Origin: Amblyomma americanum
Lineage: Eukaryota; Arthropoda; Arachnida; Ixodida; Ixodidae
Assembly (NCBI RefSeq): GCF_052857255.1
Contig: NC_135497.1
Coordinates: 193,305,632-193,369,631 of the forward strand
Reading direction: 5' to 3'
DNA length: 64,000 nucleotides
This document shows, piece after piece, positions 53,836 to 64,000 of the stretch (its first letter is position 1; each line of letters begins with the position of its first letter). Both the position numbers and the translations under genes were made by a program. The notes under the pieces are model-generated. The model searched no databases and had not been told where the DNA came from. It saw only the letters and a program-made list of their open reading frames with translations.

Positions 53836-54880
53836 GTGCCACTCCGCTCGAGGGAAGACGACGACGGAGCCCATGCACGTGCCCCTGCTCGGTCGCGCAG
53901 TCATCAGAACAGCCACGTAGTCTCCCGACAGCACTCGCCGTTCGTTGCGCTGCGACCAGCTCTGGCCGGCGGAGGGCAGTCTCAAGAACCCGCCACACAC
54001 AAGGCACGCAAGCATCCCGAAGGATCGCTCCCTGGCATACAACTCTTCCCGCGAGTTCATCATGAGCAAGGTGAGCGGCCGTGGTACCAGCACATGCGGC
54101 GGCAGCGCCCACCAGCGACCCGGCGTCCACTTGGCCGACGGCTTCCGATTCGTGTCGAGGCTCCTGTGGGGTGCCCCTGGCGTCATGCGGAACGTGGCAT
54201 GCCGCTTCAGGGTCGTGGCTGCTATACCACGACTAGTGTTCTGCACGTTTGCCAAGATCGCCACATGGATGCGGACCAGCGCATCTGCTGCAGTGGCGGC
54301 ATCCAGCAGCATGAAGTCACCTAGGAGCGACGACGGTACTGTCCCACCCACCTTGCGTGTGATGGATCGCCTCATCAACATGGCCGGCACTACCTATCCC
54401 CTCGAGATTTCTCTAGCGACGCCATGTCAAAGGGAAAGCGTGCAGGGAAGAACGGGCGTCATGACTGCACGAGCACTGCGCCAACGGAAGTTGAGGCTTC
54501 CGAACTACGCCTTGACTGCAGCTGGAAACCGTTCATCGCGAAGGAGGGCGGGGTCCAGCAAGACGCGCCTGCAAAGCTTCGCCTGGCAGCCGCGGGAATC
54601 GCCGCCCGTAGCTCACGAGACGCTACTCCTCGGAAGGCTTCTCCGGGAATACGAGGAGATGCGCCAGTACTTTGCTGTGCGCTCTTCCAGCGTGCCGACG
54701 GCGGGAGCGAGGGCTTGACTCAGGTGTCAACAAGAACACTACGGCTCGGGAAAATATCTGCATACGCCACAAATGATACCGAGCTTGGTTCCGACCCTAG
54801 CTGCGTGTTGACGTCGTCTGACAACAAGAGAAGCCAGCAGCCCGGTCGAAAGGTTCCCAGCGGCGCATGCTGAAATAAAT
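53836..54880 (+). other. Unassigned ORF cluster ending at a polyadenylation signal
   Basis: Three overlapping plus frames are open (53836-54324, 53945-54718 and 54424-54873; up to 257 codons). The last stops at 54873, where the TGA runs directly into AATAAA (54874-54879). That suggests the 3' end of a transcript. A 211-codon minus frame also overlaps (53755-54390). I recognise no domain in any frame, so this may be a decayed gene or a repeat. Confidence 0.3.
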
Positions 54881-55019
54881 ATACCTATAACAAAGCAACA
54901 TTTGTCGGCTGTTGCTGTTTGCGCCAGTTGTGCATCATGCATGTTGTTCAGATGAAAGTGCATGACAAGTAACTCCCCTGAGCAGCTACTCTGGAGCTTG
55001 GAATAATGCTAGACATAAG

Positions 55020-55248
55020 TTTATGGGGTTTTAACGTCCCGAAGTGACTCGGGCTATGAGGGATGCCGTAGTGAAGGGCTACGGAAATTTCGACCACCTA
55101 GGGCTCTTTAACATGCACTGGCATCACATAGTACAATGGCCTCTAGAATTTCGCCTCCATCGAAGTTCGACCGCCACGGCCGGGATCGAACCCGCGTCTT
55201 TCGGGTCAGCACCCGAATGCCATAACCACTGCGCTACCGCGGCGGCAC
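55020..55248 (-). repeat. Ruka-like SINE variant
   Basis: The body and tail match 760-999 and 24411-24645 (ttttaacgtcccgaagtgac on the left; tRNA-like head with B-box GGTTCGATCCC on the right). Confidence 0.85.
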
Positions 55249-55904
55249 TGGACACCGGTGAAGCGGTGGGCGCTGTGAGAGCTGATGCAGTTGCAGCTGC
55301 AGCATTTATTGCCATTGCAAATGGAATTACTGTTTTTCTGGCTGCAGGCTGTGATTTTTCTGGGCGCATCCAACGCTGCTCGTCAGTTCGCCGAGCACGA
55401 TATGTACACACACACTGTCCTGAAGAAGTTTCATGGCGACCTGGGGAAACGCAATCAACCCGGGGTGGATGGCAGCACCACCGTCAGCTTTCGCGGCCGA
55501 GACTGATGCTGTGATGCGGGCGTCTTGGCGCCAGTGCGAACAGCGGCTCCAAAATACTGATGCATGTTCAGATGTGCCGGTGCTGTGTTCGCAAACTTTT
55601 CGATGACGATATCTCGTCTGCATCCCTGCACCCTATCCGTTGCGGAAAGCGTTGGCAAAGGCAAGCAAGAGTGCTCAGTCGTGAGCGCTTTTTAGTTTAA
55701 GGTTTGCTGTTTAAGAACAGCTGCAGTCGAAAGCGAAATAAAATCCTGTTTACGTGTTTTTTAGTGTACATGCATTTTTTAGTGATGGTGCTGTGTTGAA
55801 AACAACACGATTGGTCGAAACGGTCGTGACGTCACAGGCACATGACCTCGCCCGGTTAATCCAAACATCCTACAATGTTCACACGGCACAACACTGATGA
55901 CGGG
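55249..55904. other. No gene recognised
   Basis: Frames at 55285-55506 (plus) and 55327-55623 (minus) are open but show no domain. Confidence 0.4.
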
Positions 55905-56203
55905 TATCTGTTACGGGTCCAATTGGACTTATTTTTGGAAATGTGGCAGAGGGTTTGAAGGTTGCTTCACTTCCGCCGCCGGCTGGCCCGGTATTGCACT
56001 GCCTCTGGGATCGGCCTTGTCTTTAGCGCGTCTTTACTATCCTGTCTTTCTATCCTATCTTTCAACTCTCCTACTATCTGCACGTGGTAGCGATTGTGGC
56101 TTGGCATGAGCCAGTGAGCAGGCCTGTGCATTTTCCTTTTCTTTCTTCCTGGCAATAACAGACAGATGATAATAATAATAATTGGTTTTTTGGGGAAAGG
56201 AAA
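55905..56203 (-). repeat. Single copy of the 297-bp family followed by a SINE tail
   Basis: The block 55905-56165 is the reverse complement of the tandem unit at 44 kb and similar to 10100-10390. It is followed by gataataataataattggttttt (56167-56190), a very short Ruka-type tail. Confidence 0.78.
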
Positions 56204-56940
56204 AGACAGCTGATGTACCCATACAATTCCTTATTGGTCTACAGGGCCATGACGTCATTCCACGACCATTACGCAGAGACTCTGAAGAAAGAAGAGCAAT
56301 TGCGCTGAAAGGAAAAAAATTGGAGGACGCTTAAGCTTCGCCTCTATAAGAGTTGAACGCGACAGCCTGTTGCAGCACTGCCAGGGAGTCCACGGAACGC
56401 CATCGCCCATTCGGAGCGACGCCTTGCCGTTAGACAAATCGCTCTGCTACGTATTGTGAAACGGACGCGCAGAGCGGCACACCACGTTGAAGCGCTGCCA
56501 GACGCTTTGCTGAAACGCGCGGGACTCAAGTTGCAGTCGTAGTTCGTCGGCACATCGTTCTCGACAAACCCGATGCCACGAACGCCAGCATAGCTTCCGC
56601 GCCGAACGAACGGGCAGCAAGCCGCAAGCTTCGTGGTGAACGCGCTTTGGATGTGCGCTGCGTTGTTCGCCGCTCAACGCTGGTGGCTTCGTTGTTGGGG
56701 AATGGCTCTATTTTCTGCAATTTTCTGCGCTCACCGCGTGATTCCTGCGTGCCCGCACGGCCCCCACTGCGCCCGAAAGAGACGAGAGGGAGGCGCTGCC
56801 GTCGCGCGCTGTCTGTTGGGGAAGTGGCGAACATTGCGAGGAGAGGAGGAGGAGGGAGATGAGAGATTTTTCGCTCACGGCCAACGCCGACGACACCGGA
56901 TTTTCTGCGACACGAGGCCCTTAACGCTATCGCGTTAAAA
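56204..56940. other. No gene recognised
   Basis: Several overlapping short frames without domains. A small palindrome, ttaacgctatcgcgttaa (56921-56938), lies at the right border and abuts a tRNA-like segment. Confidence 0.4.
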
Positions 56941-57008
56941 CGGTTGAGCCGGAACTCGAACCGCTGTCCCTTGGGTCGTGAGTCGGGCGCACTACCCCTC
57001 GACCACTA
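56941..57008 (-). repeat. tRNA-like segment (SINE head)
   Basis: On the minus strand, GTTAGTGGTCGAGGGGTAGT resembles a D arm with A-box and CGGTTCGAGTTCC a T arm with B-box. The anticodon arm does not fold cleanly, so I take it as the head of another tRNA-derived repeat rather than a tRNA gene. Confidence 0.45.
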
Positions 57009-57799
57009 ACGATCTTTCGCTCGACTTCGCTAAAGAGAGCTCTTGTGTGTTTTCTAGTAAAAAAAAAGAGATGAAAAGAACTGTCGTAAAAATTATTCAA
57101 AGAAAGAGCAGTGAACGTGCGAAATGATATGCAACGATGACCCCAGGCCGCTGAAGGGACACATTCCCGCTATCGAGCCATACCCCTAAGGCTGTTTCAC
57201 ATGATGCTATTGTATCCTTGGCGCTGTGCGATTTTCGACGTTTTGCGACTGGACGACACGTCGGTGTCGGTAAACGCTTTGCGACAGACTTCCAACGAGT
57301 CGGTCGCCCTGCCGCACCGTCGGCGGGAGCGTTGCGAACAGCCCAGGCGGCAACCAATAGGATTTCAAGGGAGTCTGGCTGTTCGTAGTTGCGTGTCTGT
57401 TAACGAGCGCAAAACCCTAAAATATTTAGGGTTGCATTGTCGTAGCAACGAAAATGCGACTGGGCCGTATTTTTTCGTGCGTGTCGCACCATCTGACACA
57501 GCCTAACTTAAGTGTCCCCCGAATGTTTTTGCATTTTACAGTGTACACACTTAATTCAACAATCTTTGCTTCTCTTGTAAATATCCTTTCTAATATGTCT
57601 GGAAATTGTGCCAGATCCCTGCATGTCTGATTCAGTGTTTCAGTGCATTGCCGTTTGTTGCCAATGCCATGCATGCGGGCCATGGACACAGTCAAGTACA
57701 TTTAGGGGCTTTTTGTTCACAGCCCTCAGCATCCGTGATGTTGGAAATGAACAAAATGAAAACGAAAGTGCGCCGGAGGTCACTGTTTGAGGCTCATTA
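57009..57799. other. No gene recognised
   Basis: Only short ORFs without domains are seen. Confidence 0.4.
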
Positions 57800-58005
57800 T
57801 TTTGTTGCTCAGGAGTTACGGCGTTCGGCTGCTGAGCAGGAGGTCGCAGGATCAAAGCCCGGTCCCTAAGCTCGCATTTCGGTGAAGGTGGAATGTGAAA
57901 GAAGGCCGTGTGATGTGCGATATGTCAGCGAACGTTACAGGATCCCAGGTGGTCGAAAATAATCCGGAGCCGTCCACTACGGTTCCTCTTTCTCTTTCTT
58001 CCTCT
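57800..58005 (+). repeat. Diverged Ruka-like SINE fused to a LINE fragment
   Basis: A worn tRNA-like head (ttgctcaggagttacggcgt, ggatcaaagcccggtcc) is followed by body blocks (gatcccaggtggtcgaaaat, ccggagccgtccactacggt). It ends in a pyrimidine-rich stretch immediately before the LINE RT sequence. Confidence 0.65.
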
Positions 58006-59600
58006 GCCCCGGGACCGGACGGCATTTACAACAAAGCTCTCCGTAATTTAGATGGCCCGTCCATTGACACCTTCACTGCCTTGTGACTGATTGCTGGAGA
58101 GCGGGTGAAATCCCCGCTACATGGAAACATGCACGCGTGACTTTCATACCGAAACCAGGCAAACGAGTAGCTCTCGAACACCTCCGCCCCGTCTCTCACT
58201 TCATGTGCTGGGAAACTGATGGAGCACGTCATTCTCAACCGTCTTAATCATTACGTTGAAGATAACGATCTCTTACCTCGCACCATGATTGGCTTCCTCT
58301 CAAATCTCTCTACGCAAGACATTATGCTCCAGCTCTCTCGAGGGATACTGTGCCCCTCTACCAGAGCGGGCACAAAGGCTTTGTTATCAGTCGCCTCACA
58401 TATACCCTCCCTTACCTCTACCTTAGCTGCCAGGAAGGGGACCGCGTTGACTGCCTTATTAGACAGGCATACAAGGCGACTCTTCATCTCCCCCACCGGA
58501 CCCCCACGTATAAACTAGTGACGTTAGGGGTCTACAACACTTGCTGTGACGGAGCTCTCGGAAGCTCATCTCACTTCTCAGTGCGAGCGTCTCACCCACA
58601 CCTCCACGGGACGTCACATACTCGACAAGCTTGGAATAAGCTTCGAAACGACCGTCGCCGACAAGGCCCAGCTTCCATCCCAAATCCACAGTAACCTTAT
58701 CGTTACTCCTCTCCCTAGAAACATGCACCGAGAGTACCATGTCGCTCGCCGCAAGGACAGGGTTAAGTCTCTGCACAAAAAGAATTTAACAAATCAGACA
58801 GCGGTCTACGTCGACGCCACCGAATACTATGATCGCGATTCTTTTTCGCTCGCGGTTGTAAACTACTGTGGACGGACGTTGGTTGCGTGCTCCATTCCCG
58901 TCAGATCGTCTGAAGAGGCCGACGAGGCGGCCATAGCCTTGGCGATGGTCTCCACCTCTGCAGAAACCATCTTCAGCGACTCTAAATCTGCGATTCGTAA
59001 TTTCGCCAAAGGCCGTGTCTCCCCCGTCACACTATCTCTCCTCCGCTCAACCAAGGAGCAACTCCGCCCGATCCAATTGATCTGGGTCCCTGCACACTCA
59101 TCCCATCCAAGGAACGAGGCGGCCCACAATCATGCCCGAGGATTCGTCGACCGGGGTGTGGTGTCGCCGCTCCTGAGGGCGGCAAGAGATCGTATGGTTA
59201 CATTTCATGAAATAACCATGCACTACAGCTTAGGTAGACTTCTATATCCACCCGCACATATTTCTCTCACCAAACCCCAAGAGGTTGCGTGGAGGCAACT
59301 CCAAACACCTTCCCCAACCCCGCGATGTATATGCCCGCATATACCCTGGGGTCTACTCTCCCTCCTGTAAACTATGTGGCCAACACGCCACTCTATCCCA
59401 CATACTCTGGGTTTGCCCTCAGGAGACCATCCGCCAGGTTTGCAGCTCTCGAATCTAGACCAGATGGAGGCCGCATTTCTTAGTTCCGACTAGGACACAC
59501 AGATCCCGGTTGTAACAAGAGCCCTAGAAGTCACCCAACGCCACGAGCTCATGGTCACTTGATGCCGCTATAACCCCACACCATTTGCTAATTTGTCGAC
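58006..59600 (+). pseudogene. I-type LINE with internal deletion (RT start, RNase H, C-terminus)
   Basis: The RT begins at SAPGPDGIYNK (58006) and continues in broken frames (SCAGKLMEHVILNRL, NLSTQDIMLQL). It then jumps near 58345 to sequence that normally follows the RT (SRLTYTLPYL, LIRQAYKATLHLP, LGVYNT). The FADD catalytic core is therefore deleted. An open stretch from 58546 to 59370 holds RNase H: AVYVDATEYYDRDS, the Glu in ADEAAIALAM, SDSKSAI and WVPAHSSHPRNEAA. The C-terminal Cys/His region (CKLCG, LSHILWVCP) lies in another frame near 59365-59420. Confidence 0.88.
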
Positions 59601-59639
59601 GAAAACAGTTCATCCTCCTCCTCCTGCTGTTTTGCTACA

Positions 59640-59730
59640 GACTCCATCCCTGCATTTGTGGCGCGGTTGAGGTGTCCACCCAAAGTAACAGTTACTGCGC
59701 TTTTCCTTTCCTCGCGACCAATTTTCATTT
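59640..59730 (+). repeat. Diverged SINE tail
   Basis: The block gcgcggttgaggtgtccacc followed by aacagttactgcgcttttcc resembles the tail of the Ruka-like SINE. It is isolated, without a head. Confidence 0.5.
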
Positions 59731-60300
<570 letters not shown>

Positions 60301-61616
60301 AGTTGAGCCCACTTTTAACGGCTGGAGTTATAACGAACGCTCGAATATTACGAACGGGGGCGGAGCTACCGTCCAAACATGCATTGGGACAATGGGACTG
60401 GGAGCACCCGTGACAACTTCCCTTGGAAGGAATGTGGGGACCTAAAATATAATAGGGAACTTGCGAGACACTGCCGAAAAAACCGAACAGTTTTACCAAG
60501 TGGGGCCGTCAAAGACGAATGCCTTGAACGGCGACACCTGCGTTGGTCGCAAACTTTCGCGTTAACGTGCTTCTGTGCTCAAGAATGAACCAATGCGACC
60601 TGCGGCTGTCTTTTGACATCGGCAAGTTTAGCTAACTGCGATACTTTGGGAAGTACGCTTTCGTACGCTATAGGCCGAACACAAAGGGCCTGCATAATGC
60701 CTTACTTTTTCTTGTTATTTCAGGAACGTGGAACCAGGCATAAATTTCATCACGGTTTTCTCGTCCAGTGGCTTGTTGAGTTCAGCCATGATATAGCGAA
60801 AATAATAATTGCTCCTGCTCGTGCTTTCCGACGCTCCACGCGTCGCCATTCTCTGACTGTGGTGACAATGCTCTTCTCGCCACCAAATGAAGAGTGCAAG
60901 ATTCAGCCACCGGACGTGGGCGCAGTTCACGCGCTCAGTATGTCCTAGCATCGGTGACACGATACAGCGCACGCTGGTAACAGCTGACGACGACGTTCCG
61001 GTTCGGATATCTCTGTTCGCCGCTGTGGAAAGGATTAAAGCCGTGTGGATGGGACTGACGGCGGAGTGCATCGGAATTTTCTTCCGAAAAGCATGCATGG
61101 TTTATGGGCCAAGAAACGACTGAAAACGCTGTCGAACATCCGCGTGATTAGATACATGTGGGTTAGTAACAAACTTTGTCGATGCTTATATGGCCGGACA
61201 TAATTTCGCCTGGCCTATGGCCTCGTGAGGTACGGATCATGACTCTTACACTGATTGTAAGCGAAGTATGAGCACTTCCCAACTGCCAAGAATCTGATGA
61301 CGAGGAGGCCGGACCTGCCACCGTTTGCTGTGAACGCTTTAACCGCGATTGGTTTAAACCGTGTTCTTAAGGTAGCTTGTTGCTTGGCCTCGACAAGGAA
61401 CATATGTATGACCGCTCTGCGGAGCCTGGAAAACGCCGTGACATTTCTCCTTCGAAGAAGCCGATACGCATAACGAACTTTGCTAAAAAACGAAGGCCAA
61501 TTTCGTCGAACTTCATATTTCTGGCTGTAAAATGAAAAGTCCAATTACTATGAACCTCGGATACAACGAACGCAACCTGCGTGACGCTCAGGAATTCGTT
61601 ATAAGTGGGCTAAACT
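60301..61616 (+). mobile_element. pogo/Tigger-like (Tc1/mariner) transposon remnant
   Basis: The ends agttgagcccacttttaacg (60301-60320) and, on minus, AGTTTAGCCCACTTATAACG (61616-61597) form inverted repeats. Further ttataacgaac-type motifs lie inside both ends, typical of this group. Between 60858 and 61110 the plus translation gives LTVVTMLFSPPNEECKIQ with QPPDVGAVHAL, then ISLFAAVERIKAVWMGL and ECIGIFFRKA. This matches the end of a pogo/Tigger DDE transposase. The remaining transposase is unreadable, so the copy is dead. Confidence 0.75.
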
Positions 61617-64000
61617 ATACATATAGTGGTTGTATGTCTCCTGATACTCGTGACGTGCCACCGTTCGATTGCTGAAACCGAGAAAAGGGGAGAGTTGGGC
61701 TTGTTGGTTTACGATCATTTTGGGAAAAGGACGGAGTGAGTTGCTAGTCAGCGCCTGTGTTGTGTTCTCGCTCCGTCCTGCGTTAGCGCTGTTCCCAAAA
61801 TGCTGGAACCGAAGCCGAAACAACTTGGGAGAAAAAAAAATGAATTTACAAATTAACTTAGGAGGCGAATTTTACGCGGGGATCTATGTTTACTAAAGTT
61901 TCATGCCTTAATAAAAAGCACCACCACACAAAGTCGAAAAAAAAATAGTCGTGCCCATATACGGTAAAATGTTTTATCGTTTTTTTTTTTGTAATGACAA
62001 AATTTTCTGTAGTATCGGGAAGTCGCTTGTTGTCACAATAGAACTGGTCGGGCACTATTACAATTGCCTGCGCAATACAGAAAATTGTTTTTACTAGGAG
62101 AATTTCGGTTGTTACTTCAAGATCATGTCCCAAAATACTACGAAATGTCTGTTGTGACGACAGAAAGTGTTCTGTTGTTTTTCGAGTACGAAAAATTTAG
62201 TGTCTGCGACGTTAGCTATCATAGCTATCACTGAATTTCGCGATTAAGGCTGCCAGCGTAAGCGCTGTCAATTCTTTAATCTGTCTGTGTAAAATGCACG
62301 CAATTATCAGTTCTTGCTCTAGTGAAAGTATCCTTGTATGATGTGTTCCTGATGGTTTGTTTTTCTCGTTAGTCAAAGTGGGATTGCATACTGTGCGAAT
62401 ATTGTACCATGGAGGCAGTGGGTTGGGATTTTGCGCAGTACCTGGTAGAGTAAATCCAGTTCCCGTGGCATACATCTTCAAGCCCCATTGGCGACGGTCC
62501 GATGGCTCCGGGTTTGCTGCAAAACATGTCCCGGCGGGGCAGTTGGTGAAAGTGTGGTGGCAGAGGTGCCTTCTTGGGAGTGATCGTATTCTAAGGATGT
62601 ACGAGCGTGTTAGCGCGGTCCTCCGTTCAAGAGGAGGGTGATCGGTTTTTACGTAATAGATATAGTTACGGGGGATATTTTGTATATGCGCCTGCTAAAG
62701 TACTTCGTTTTGTTTTGTTTGTTTGTCTGTTTTACACATTCACGTCCCGTTAGCTGAGCTGCTAATTCTGTTAGCTTATTAGAAAATCAAGAAAAAATTC
62801 GCACGTTTGTTGTAGCGATAGCTACACTACGTCACCTCTTCGAGCCTTCAGCGTGGTCACGGTTGGTCACGTGGTGCGAAGCAGCTGCAGCTGCCGGCGG
62901 CGCGGCGCGCCGGCGAAACCGAGCTGCAACAGCTGTGCGCATGCGCCGTGTCAAGTGGGACGAAAATGAAGAAGGAGCCGCCAGCGAAACGGAGCGGCGA
63001 AAGACTGACCTTGCAATCCGACTGAGCGAGTTCCACTCGGCCACATGTAGCTATCGCGTCACTCCAGGTTTAACCAGAGCTAAACCACAGCCATTTTTTT
63101 TCTTGTCTCCGGCGAAGCTTTATTCCTGGGCATGTATTCACAATACAGCTGCAAACTCTGGCAACAGGAAGGCTTGGAATGAGGCCCAGTCGACGCTAAT
63201 CGCTCCTCCGTGCTCCACGTCGGTCTGAAAGCGAAAGAACGTCGCGTTAGGCCTTCTCAGAACATGCGTGCAGCATGTGTTGCAGCGGGCTATGCGATGG
63301 CACGAAGAACCACTGCGAGAAGTAATCGTTTAACAAGTGGGGGCGACGGCGAATTCAGTGCAGTGAGGAACAGAGATGCATGTATATGATGCGGGTACGT
63401 GCATCGGCACGCGCGCGTCGTTTGACTCACGGACGACTTCTCGCGTTCTCCTTACGGTACGTCATAACACCCAGCTTCAGGCGTTGTCGCTGATGCGAAC
63501 GTCGCTCCAGGTCGAAGGGAGGGCATTCAACTGTACCTGCCCCGCAGCAAAGTCGCTTTCGCATCGGTTTCGCGCCCGCTGCGCCATCTGAAACGCGTTC
63601 ATCGCGCTCACGCACAGAAATAAGTTGCTTCGCATTGCGCGTGCACCCCTTGGAAGGAGTGGCGACGACGCTGACAGAAGCTTCCCTGCAAGCGAAATTG
63701 CACGTGTCACACGATGCCAAGTTTTTTTCGGCATCAAAGACAAATCTCGAGTGAGTACCCGCGAAAGAGACGCGCATCATCGTGTACAGTAGTGAACAAA
63801 AAGGTACATTTTCAATATTTTTTCGTATAAATTCGAAATATCACAGACATAAAAACCTATTTGCTATTTCTGAATACATTACGATGCAATAATGCCCACT
63901 TCTTCTGTTAGGAGTTGTTAGTGGAGTAACTGTTTGCCTTCAGGCCGTTTTTTTTAATGCCGAAGCATTTCTGCGCTATGTCGGCGGAGTCGTGTCACCA
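61617..64000. other. No recognised gene
   Basis: Open frames of 90-121 codons (62357-62641 and 62863-63228 plus, 63427-63780 minus) show no domain. Composition varies from AT-rich (61.8-62.3 kb) to GC-rich (62.85-63.0 kb). I see no repeat family shared with the remainder of the window. Confidence 0.4.

Overview
The window looks like repeat-dominated nuclear DNA from an arthropod, most likely a hard (ixodid) tick. The reasons are tRNA-headed SINEs of the Ruka type known from Rhipicephalus, a BovB/RTE-type LINE, I-type LINEs with an RNase H domain, Penelope-like elements (PLEs) with a GIY-YIG endonuclease, Ty3/gypsy remnants, P-element-like THAP transposases, and GT-AG introns. I see no bacterial operon, rRNA or confident stand-alone tRNA gene. 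The species assignment is inference.

Layout. 1-7 kb: a decayed Ty3/gypsy pol with its 3' LTR and a SINE in the integrase, then a structurally complete non-autonomous LTR element (4102-6798). 8-19 kb: an I-type LINE 3' end, a single copy of a 297-bp repeat, SINE tails, a head-to-head pair of truncated PLEs (15.1-17.0 kb) and copy A of a 1.3-kb dispersed repeat. 20-29 kb: AT-rich DNA followed by a minus-strand multi-exon THAP/P-transposase gene (28.84 to 22.99 kb). Its small linker exons have clean phase-0 splice sites, but its transposase exon is broken. 29.1-31.6 kb: a 15-bp minisatellite with higher-order periods. 32.7-36.8 kb: a short TIR element holding a 44-bp P-like palindrome and a full-length RTE LINE with an intact 1005-codon ORF. 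37.6-47.3 kb: LINE fragments, a (GA)n tract, a MITE, copy B of the dispersed repeat, a 297-bp tandem array and an inverted pair of LINE 3' ends. 48.4-53.0 kb: a second P-like element with both TIRs. 53-64 kb: SINEs, an I-type LINE, a long (CA)n tract and a pogo/Tigger-like remnant.

Little here looks like host single-copy coding sequence. The best candidates are the spliced THAP gene and, weakly, ORFs near 33.1 and 54 kb. The only long apparently intact ORF is the RTE polyprotein. The elements are linked: the TIR of the 48-53 kb P-like element reappears as the palindrome at 32.87 kb, and the tail motif at the 3' ends of the PLEs reappears in three short hairpin insertions at 4.6, 42.9 and 48.8 kb.
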